This document shows, one piece after another, positions 16,131 to 21,261 of a DNA stretch of 21,261 nucleotides. The DNA lies in NCBI GenBank assembly GCA_025450095.1, contig JANWID010000370.1, forward strand, positions 1-21,261, in the 5' to 3' direction. The stretch's first letter is position 1. Each line of letters begins with the position of its first letter. The notes under the pieces were generated by a model. That model searched no databases. It had not been told where the DNA came from and saw nothing but the letters and a program-made list of their open reading frames with translations. Position numbers and translations under genes: made by a program. The stretch comes from Bacteroidia bacterium. GTDB lineage: Bacteria; Bacteroidota; Bacteroidia; AKYH767-A; OLB10.

Positions 16131-16160
16131 AGTCTGCAGCAGGCAGTCTGCAGTTAGCAG
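16131..16160 (-). repeat. Heptamer repeat, locus 3 (left, inverted arm)
   Basis: Read on the minus strand the units are CTGCTAA, CTGCAGA, CTGCCTG, CTGCAGA, then CT. It is the inverted counterpart of the larger array at 16225-16301. The two arms flank a 64-bp spacer that carries a promoter-like sequence. Confidence 0.65.
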
Positions 16161-16179
16161 TTTTTATTTGAAAGACCAG

Positions 16180-16210
16180 TTTAAAATCATTGCTGACCTT
16201 TGTAACTTTG
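16180..16210 (+). promoter_or_regulatory. Orphan Bacteroidota promoter-like sequence
   Basis: TTTA (16180-16183) is followed after 19 nt by TAACTTTG (16203-16210), a full match to the downstream box TAnnTTTG. It points to the plus strand, into the heptamer array and then antisense to the small membrane protein gene. No credible plus-strand gene follows before 16834. Confidence 0.45.
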
Positions 16211-16224
16211 CGGCTGTTTTTTTT

Positions 16225-16301
16225 CTGCCGACTGCCGACTGCCGACTGCCGACTGCCGACTGCCGACTGCTGACTGCCGACTGCCGACTGCAGGCTGTCG
16301 A
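16225..16301 (+). repeat. CTGCCGA heptamer tandem array, locus 3 (right arm)
   Basis: Eleven 7-nt units lie in a row. Units 1-6, 8 and 9 are exact CTGCCGA, unit 7 is CTGCTGA, unit 10 is CTGCAGG and unit 11 is CTGTCGA. A partial CT follows. It ends 8 bp before the stop of the membrane protein gene at 16310. Open frames over it (SAVGSRQ or TADCRLP repeats) are products of the repeat, not genes. Confidence 0.92.
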
Positions 16302-16309
16302 CTATATTT

Positions 16310-16708
16310 TCACTCTTCATTTCTTTTTTCTAGCCAAAGACCACAAAGCACTTCAGCTATTCCTGTAAAAAGTAAAACATATTGAATCATTGATATTTCG
16401 GGAGAGAATGCCATCAGCAAAAAAATCCACATGACCAGCAACACACCACATGCGACAATAAACCTGTAGTGAAACCACAGTTGAAAAATAGTTAGTACTA
16501 TAGAAACCATTCCTGTAATTCCGATGGAAATAAAAAACAGGATCCCGGGAATCTTGAAATTTTTAAATGGAGTATCCTTAAGAACATCCATAGTCAGTCT
16601 GATCGTACTACCATCTGGATGTGCTGCAACGCGATAAGCAGCAAAAGCAGCAATTGCGCTGCTGAAAAGCAGGAGTAAAATAGCCAACCATGTAACAACA
16701 GGTTTCAT
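16310..16708 (-). CDS. Small four-helix membrane protein of unknown function
   Basis: The 132-residue product starts at ATG 16706-16708 and has four hydrophobic segments, at about 5-25, 53-75, 82-101 and 106-125. A polar loop lies between the first and second (HPDGSTIRLTMDVLKDTPFKNFK). No catalytic or ligand motif is recognisable. It is probably an integral inner-membrane protein with both ends on the same side. It is the only gene between the heptamer array and the divergent Kelch-SprB gene. The array begins 8 bp beyond its stop codon, so its transcript would end in the repeat. The family was not recognised. Confidence 0.75.
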   Translation of the reverse strand: MKPVVTWLAILLLLFSSAIAAFAAYRVAAHPDGSTIRLTMDVLKDTPFKNFKIPGILFFISIGITGMVSIVLTIFQLWFHYRFIVACGVLLVMWIFLLMAFSPEISMIQYVLLFTGIAEVLCGLWLEKRNEE

Positions 16709-16833
16709 TGAAATTATAAATCACAGAAGATGAATGTAAAATATGAAATTTTTGTAAGGAAGTAAATCATGCTGTTAAAAGAATAGGGCTCTGATCGTTT
16801 TTTTTATACCTTTATTTTACCAAATCGCACATC

Positions 16834-18633
16834 ATGAAAAAAATCTACACCACACTTTGCTGTTTTTTATTTGCAATTTCATTATTAAATGGCCAGGGTA
16901 ACTGGACACAAATCGCCAACTATGGCGGTGGTTCCATTACGGAAGCCCGGGCGTTTGCAATTGGGAATTTTGGATATGTCGGCGGACCGAATGCTGTTCT
17001 ATGGCAATATGATCCCGTGAATGATATCTGGACACAGATGGCAAGCATGACCGGTCCTGGCCGCTTAAGTCCGTTTGCTTTCAGTATCGGGAGCAAAGGT
17101 TATCTCGGAACAGGTGGTGGTTTCAATGATTTTTATGAATACGATCCGGCGTTAAATGCCTGGACTGCAAAGGCGAATTTCGGTGGTACAGGACGTGAAG
17201 GTGCAGTGGGTATCTCAATAAATGGAAAAGGATACGCCGGAACCGGTGGAAATTATCTTAATGACTGGTGGGAATACGACCCTGTTTTGGACGCATGGAC
17301 TCAGAAAGCAAATCTTGCAGGACCGGGACGCTATCATGCCGGAGCCTTTGCTATTGGATCCAAAGGTTATGTATGCAGTGGCTTCAACGGAAATTTTTAT
17401 AACGATCTCTGGGAATACGACCCGGCATTAAATACATGGACCGCAAAAATGTCGATGCCCGGAGTAACCCGTGACCGTCCTGTCGGGCTTGCTACTGCAA
17501 CTAAAGGATACCTCCTTACCGGTTGGAGCGGTACGCTTTCATTGAATGATTCGTGGGAGTATGATCCGGTGACCGATTCCTGGACTTCACTTCCAAGTGT
17601 TCCACCAGCTGGCAGATATAATGCCTGCGGTTTTGTAATTAATAACGTATTGCATATAGGAAGTGGCGTCGGGGGTACCGGGGATTTCTGGAAATACGGA
17701 AATCTATGCAGTAGTGCAGCAACTTCACAGTCGTGTACTTGCGCGGGTACCTGCGATGGAACTGCATCCATAACGGCACCTGGTCCGGGAGGTGTAGTTT
17801 CATACCTGTGGTCCGATGGACAAATAACTGCTATTGCACTTAACCTCTGCGCCGGCATATATACGGCGAGCGTTACTGATACATCCGGATGCGTAAGCAT
17901 CACCCAGGTTACCGTTACCGAACCTGATTCTATAACTATTTCGGCAGCGATAACACCACCCACCTGTTTCGGTGATCCTGATGGATCGGTATGCGTAACG
18001 GGAAGTCCCGGTCCGGTAACCGTCATTTGGGGAAACGGCGATACAAACAGCTGCCAGTTTAATTTACCTGCTGGTGTTTACACAGTAATTGCAACTAATC
18101 CTGCAGGATGTTCAAATTCTGCGTCTGTTACTGTGACACAACCCTCCATGTTTATTGTAAATACGATTGGCACCAATGCATCGTGCGGAACCTGTGCCGA
18201 TGGAAGTGCAAATGCACAATTATTCGGAGGTGTTCCACCGATGGTTTACCAGTGGTCGAACGGAGGAACACAATCATTCATCAACAACCTGTTACCTGGA
18301 TTTTATTCCTGTTGTGTTACGGATTCACATGGGTGTATAGCCTGCGATTCAATAGAGATTACCGCACCCATCGGGCTGAATGATTTAAGCGGAAGTAACA
18401 TTAGCATTTCACCCAATCCCGTCATCAACGAGTTATTTGTAGATGGAATTCCACCCGGTTCGAATCACATTGAATTTAAATTGTATGATAGTGCAGGAAA
18501 AAGGATTGTTGCTACACCGTTGATGCAAAACGAACGTATATCCATACCGATGGAATCATTGGATGCTGGAATTTATTTCCTCGAAATAAGTTCAGCGCAA
18601 GTTAACAGGACATTCCGTGTGATGAAGTATTAA
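16834..18633 (+). CDS. Secreted Kelch-SprB repeat protein with T9SS sorting domain
   Basis: The 599-residue product has a signal peptide (MKKIYTTLCCFLFAISLLNG). Residues about 22-290 hold six Kelch-type blades with the repeated pattern G-K-G-Y-x-G-T-G, then D-x-W-E-Y-D-P and W-T-x-K, which form a beta-propeller. Residues about 292-512 hold three SprB-like repeats (CDGTASITAPGPGG, GDPDGSVCVTGSPGP, CADGSANAQLFGGVPP, each with a Y/V-x-W-S/G-N/D-G turn), known from the gliding adhesin SprB. The end is a type A sorting domain (ISISPNPVINELFV through DAGIYFLEISS). The SprB part is cysteine-rich. The product is expected on the cell surface, as an adhesin or binding protein. Its stop codon overlaps that of the gene on the other strand. 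Confidence 0.9.
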   Translation: MKKIYTTLCCFLFAISLLNGQGNWTQIANYGGGSITEARAFAIGNFGYVGGPNAVLWQYDPVNDIWTQMASMTGPGRLSPFAFSIGSKGYLGTGGGFNDFYEYDPALNAWTAKANFGGTGREGAVGISINGKGYAGTGGNYLNDWWEYDPVLDAWTQKANLAGPGRYHAGAFAIGSKGYVCSGFNGNFYNDLWEYDPALNTWTAKMSMPGVTRDRPVGLATATKGYLLTGWSGTLSLNDSWEYDPVTDSWTSLPSVPPAGRYNACGFVINNVLHIGSGVGGTGDFWKYGNLCSSAATSQSCTCAGTCDGTASITAPGPGGVVSYLWSDGQITAIALNLCAGIYTASVTDTSGCVSITQVTVTEPDSITISAAITPPTCFGDPDGSVCVTGSPGPVTVIWGNGDTNSCQFNLPAGVYTVIATNPAGCSNSASVTVTQPSMFIVNTIGTNASCGTCADGSANAQLFGGVPPMVYQWSNGGTQSFINNLLPGFYSCCVTDSHGCIACDSIEITAPIGLNDLSGSNISISPNPVINELFVDGIPPGSNHIEFKLYDSAGKRIVATPLMQNERISIPMESLDAGIYFLEISSAQVNRTFRVMKY

Positions 18634-19829
18634 CGGAAAATCGCCGGACTTAAAATAATTCTGCCGGCATAAGAATCGTTTCCGGAAATAATTTTATAAA
18701 AATAAAGTCCGGGTGAAGTTATACCTGTTTCAACAGGAATGTTTCCTTCCCCGGATTTTACATTTATAACGTTTCCGCCTGTTGTATAAAATGTGATCTG
18801 GAAGTTACCGGTTATTCCTGAAACAATAATGAAATCCATAGCAGGGTTGGGTCCTATTTTAACAATGGAATTTTGTTCTCCTTCTTCTAAACCAGTCATG
18901 GTTTCATATTGCCACCAGTCGTTAAGACGCGTATTGGTGCTATCGATGCCGGTGCCGAAAAATGCATTATCACCAACAGTGAAGCAACATGCTCCCTTAC
19001 GGGGAATCCCGGGCAATGAAGCTGCCGCGGTCCAGTTCTGACTATTTTGATTGAAGGCATAAAAATCATTTTGGTAAGAACCATTCACATCGAGCCCCGC
19101 TCCTATATAACCGAACTGGTTAATGGAAAAACCATCTGCATAAAAACGTGGTGTGCCGGGGAAATCCGGGAGCTGTTGCCACTGATCTGTATTAGGATCG
19201 TACTCATAAAAATCATTCAGCAGCTGATTGGCTGTATCTTTCCCGGTTCCAACATAACCCTTATCGCCAATTGCAAATGCTGCTGCAACATAACGTGGTG
19301 TTCCGGGAAATGAAGTAACCGGTGACCATGAATCAGCTACGGGATCATATTCCCAGAAATCCTGCATATAGGTGCCAGCATTATTTCCGGTACCAGCAAA
19401 ACCTTTTCCTGAAATAGCGAAAGCAACTGCACCCGAACGCCCCGCAGCGGGTAAAGAAGCTTTCTGAATCCACGAATTGGATAAGGCTTCATATCCCCAG
19501 ATGTCATTCTGAAAAACCGCATTAATGTCAATACCAAAAGCAACGTACCCGGTATCACTAATAGTAAACGCCACGCAATACTGACGTGGGGTGCCGACGA
19601 AATCTGCTATCTGTGTCCATGAATTTCCTGAAGGATCGTACTTCCAGAAATCTTTCGTTGGTGAAAACCCGGCATCCAAACCTGTTCCCGCATAACCATA
19701 ATTGCCGATAGAAAATCCGACTGCATCATCACGTTCTGTTCCGGGAAACGAAGATTTTTGTGTCCAGGTGTTTTGAGAAAGTGAAATTGCCGGAAGAAAA
19801 AGCAACAGAACAAAATAATGTTTGAACAT
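18630..19829 (-). CDS. Secreted Kelch-repeat protein with T9SS sorting domain
   Basis: The start at ATG 19827-19829 gives 399 residues with a signal peptide ending PAISLSQ. A longer frame to 19889 would enter the pseudouridine synthase gene and was rejected. Six Kelch blades of about 48-50 residues follow, with repeated elements such as IGNYGYAGTG, FWEYDPVADSW and FPGTPRY. The C-terminus (VKIGPNPAMDFIIVSG through SPGLYFYKIISGND) is a type A sorting domain with GPNP in place of SPNP. It resembles the propeller half of the convergent gene at 16834, so the two probably share ancestry. It lacks the SprB repeats. It is expected to be surface-exposed or released. Confidence 0.9.
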   Translation of the reverse strand: MFKHYFVLLLFLPAISLSQNTWTQKSSFPGTERDDAVGFSIGNYGYAGTGLDAGFSPTKDFWKYDPSGNSWTQIADFVGTPRQYCVAFTISDTGYVAFGIDINAVFQNDIWGYEALSNSWIQKASLPAAGRSGAVAFAISGKGFAGTGNNAGTYMQDFWEYDPVADSWSPVTSFPGTPRYVAAAFAIGDKGYVGTGKDTANQLLNDFYEYDPNTDQWQQLPDFPGTPRFYADGFSINQFGYIGAGLDVNGSYQNDFYAFNQNSQNWTAAASLPGIPRKGACCFTVGDNAFFGTGIDSTNTRLNDWWQYETMTGLEEGEQNSIVKIGPNPAMDFIIVSGITGNFQITFYTTGGNVINVKSGEGNIPVETGITSPGLYFYKIISGNDSYAGRIILSPAIFR

Positions 19830-19845
19830 GACAATGGATAAACGA

Positions 19846-19875
19846 TAAAAGTAGGAATTTATGTTAAGGAGGTAA
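19846..19875 (-). promoter_or_regulatory. Possible promoter of the Kelch-T9SS gene
   Basis: On the minus strand, TTA (19873-19875) is followed after 19 nt by TACTTTTA (19846-19853), ending 16 nt before the ATG at 19829. The upstream box lies within the end of the pseudouridine synthase gene, so the Kelch gene may be transcribed apart from it. Confidence 0.38.
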
Positions 19876-20433
19876 CACTTCGGATTCATTAACTTCCCTG
19901 ACTTCTCCAGCTTTCATATCACCCAAAAGCATTTCACCGATCCTGATCCTGATCAATCTTAACGTAGGAAATCCAACTGCGGCTGTCATTTTTCGGATTT
20001 GACGGTATTTACCTTCCGTAATTGTGATAGATATCCAGCTGGTAGGTCCATGTCGATCGTCGCGTATTTTTTTTATTCGTGGTGGAAAGCCCGGTGCTGA
20101 TTCCAGTATTTTTACACGGCAAGGTTTTGTTACATATTTAACATCCCGGATTCCGATTTCAACACCGGTCTCCAATTTTTGCAAAGCATCCGTTGTTAAA
20201 ATTCCATCTATCTGCACATAATATTCCTTCTCTACTTTTTTCTCACGAACTCTTTCGCTGGTAATGCCATTAGTGGTGAGAAGTAATAATCCTTCGCTGT
20301 CCTCATCAAGCCGGCCAATCGCCATAGTGCCTTCCGGGAAGGGAAATAATTCACCCAGGAATTTTTTCTTCCGCTCTCCCTTGAATTGACTGAGGTAACC
20401 AAATGGTTTGTGTAGGATGAAATTTTGAGTCAT
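19864..20433 (-). CDS. rluE: RluE-like 23S rRNA pseudouridine synthase (RsuA family)
   Basis: The 189-residue product is a compact RsuA-family pseudouridine synthase without an S4 domain, as in RluE. It has the N-terminal FILHKPFGYLSQF block, the catalytic motif GRLDEDSEGLLLLTTNG with the nucleophile Asp43, KEYYVQIDG, and the C-terminal ITEGKYRQIRKMTAAVGFPTLRLIRIRIG. RluE of Escherichia coli modifies U2457 of 23S rRNA; the same target here is inferred from family and length. It is cytoplasmic and starts at ATG 20431-20433. The Kelch gene follows after 34 bp on the same strand but has a promoter-like sequence of its own. Confidence 0.88.
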   Translation of the reverse strand: MTQNFILHKPFGYLSQFKGERKKKFLGELFPFPEGTMAIGRLDEDSEGLLLLTTNGITSERVREKKVEKEYYVQIDGILTTDALQKLETGVEIGIRDVKYVTKPCRVKILESAPGFPPRIKKIRDDRHGPTSWISITITEGKYRQIRKMTAAVGFPTLRLIRIRIGEMLLGDMKAGEVREVNESEVLPP

Positions 20434-20560
20434 TTATAATTTGATTCCTGGTTAGATCAGAATAAACGTAATCAATAATAACAATAAGATTTTATGCAAT
20501 ACAGCGAAATATTTTGGAGAAAACTGGTGAATCAATATTTAACAGAATGGAAGTTTACAC

Positions 20561-21261
20561 TTAATCTGTTTTAATCCAATTTGCAATATAGTGACGACCA
20601 TTTTTTTTAAAGGAAATTACATAGAAGCCACATTCGAGGTGTTTTAAATTCAAATTCTCTGCTTGCAGTTTATTAACTTTTTCAATAATCCTGCCAGTGG
20701 AATCATAAATTAATATTTCCGATCCAATTAATCTATCAGGAACATCAATAATACCGAGGGACGGGTTTGGAAAAATTGCTATTCTTTCTGATGTATTTAT
20801 CTCTTGAATTCCTGTAGAATTATCGTACATGAAATGAACTAGCCAAAAATCAAAATCTCCCTTTCCAAATTCCGTTTTAATGGCATTAATTCCGCTATCT
20901 GAAATACCGAATAATAAAAACGACGAGTCAGAAAACACATGAAAATCATATGGTATTGAGTTGATGGGACCGCCAAATCGGGCATCCCATAATTTGTTGC
21001 CAACACTATCCAATTCCATAAACCAATAATCATTAAGGCCGTAAGGAGATTGCGAAATTGCAAATCCTGAGTCACTTGAAGTTACACTTAAAAGATAATA
21101 GCCGTTAGTAAAAGATTCCTTTATTTTTATTCCGTTATCAATTAATAACCCACCATACCTTTTATCCCACAATTTGTTTCCGGCTGAATCCAGTTTCAGG
21201 ATCCATATATCTGCTGATCCAATATTTGGTTCACTTACATCATTCCCCTGTGGAGAAAAGG
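20561..21261 (-). CDS. C-terminal part of a T9SS beta-propeller protein, cut by window edge
   Basis: The frame is open from the right edge to a TAA at 20561-20563, giving 232 residues of a larger protein. A TTG inside (21170-21172) is not a start, since the same repeat pattern goes on upstream of it. Two copies of the motif LDSxGNKLWDxRxGG are visible about 65 residues apart, the first preceded by SADIWILK. This pattern is common in secreted Bacteroidota propeller proteins. A type A sorting domain ends the protein (IAIFPNPSLGIIDV through LECGFYVISFKKNG). It is exported by T9SS; its binding partner is unknown. The 127 bp between it and the rluE-like start hold nothing recognisable. Confidence 0.82.
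   Translation of the reverse strand, partial: FSPQGNDVSEPNIGSADIWILKLDSAGNKLWDKRYGGLLIDNGIKIKESFTNGYYLLSVTSSDSGFAISQSPYGLNDYWFMELDSVGNKLWDARFGGPINSIPYDFHVFSDSSFLLFGISDSGINAIKTEFGKGDFDFWLVHFMYDNSTGIQEINTSERIAIFPNPSLGIIDVPDRLIGSEILIYDSTGRIIEKVNKLQAENLNLKHLECGFYVISFKKNGRHYIANWIKTD

Noticed and set aside
16225..16301. CRISPR array
   Set aside because: The 7-nt units are directly adjacent with no spacers, and no cas gene is near.
16129..16368. Open frames on both strands across the heptamer array
   Set aside because: Their sequences (repeated SAVGSRQ or TADCRLP) come from translating a 7-nt repeat; no family match or start signal.
17397..18026. Minus-strand open frame of 209 codons within the Kelch-SprB gene
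   Set aside because: Shadow of a repeat-rich gene whose plus-strand protein has a signal peptide, Kelch and SprB repeats and a sorting domain.

Overview
The window looks like a chromosomal segment from a free-living Bacteroidota, probably of the Chitinophagales/Sphingobacteriales type. The reasons are five or more secreted proteins ending in a type IX secretion (T9SS) type A sorting domain (SPNP start, GIY-type end), SprB and Kelch surface repeats, promoters matching TTG-N17-21-TAnnTTTG, weak Shine-Dalgarno signals, and the linkage of a DUF4175 coiled-coil protein, an RsbW-like ATPase and YbeY. This placement is inferred from protein families. No rRNA, tRNA, CRISPR array, transposase or phage gene was seen.

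Left end (1-5360, all minus strand): the start of a membrane protein runs off the edge. It is preceded by a tight three-gene unit (DUF4175 membrane/coiled-coil protein, RsbW-like HATPase, YbeY rRNA endonuclease). A single-haem lipoprotein cytochrome c follows, with its own consensus promoter and a clear intrinsic terminator.

Middle (5516-12711): an NmrA-like NAD(P)-binding protein is divergent from the cytochrome. Next come a secreted DUF1028 protein, a 430-bp noncoding stretch rich in repeats, a small secreted protein resembling a free-standing GldM C-terminal domain, and a GNAT acetyltransferase. Two tandem paralogous T9SS beta-propeller proteins and an NTF2-like lipoprotein lie on the minus strand.

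Right part (12895-21261): a di-haem cytochrome c of the MauG/peroxidase type faces a TPR lipoprotein. A small four-helix membrane protein follows. A Kelch-SprB-T9SS protein converges on a second Kelch-T9SS protein so that both stop codons share one TTAA. Last are an RluE-like pseudouridine synthase and the C-terminal part of another T9SS beta-propeller protein cut by the edge.

The genes do not form one pathway: housekeeping RNA modification genes are scattered among envelope and secreted proteins. The distinctive part is the intergenic DNA. It holds several families of small repeats: a CTGCCGA heptamer at four loci, a 41-nt element in two near-identical copies plus a partial one, nested inverted repeats, and a perfect promoter box that points at no gene. 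No complete novel system is evident. The best candidates for a second look are the heptamer hairpin locus with its orphan promoter and the GldM-C-like secreted protein.
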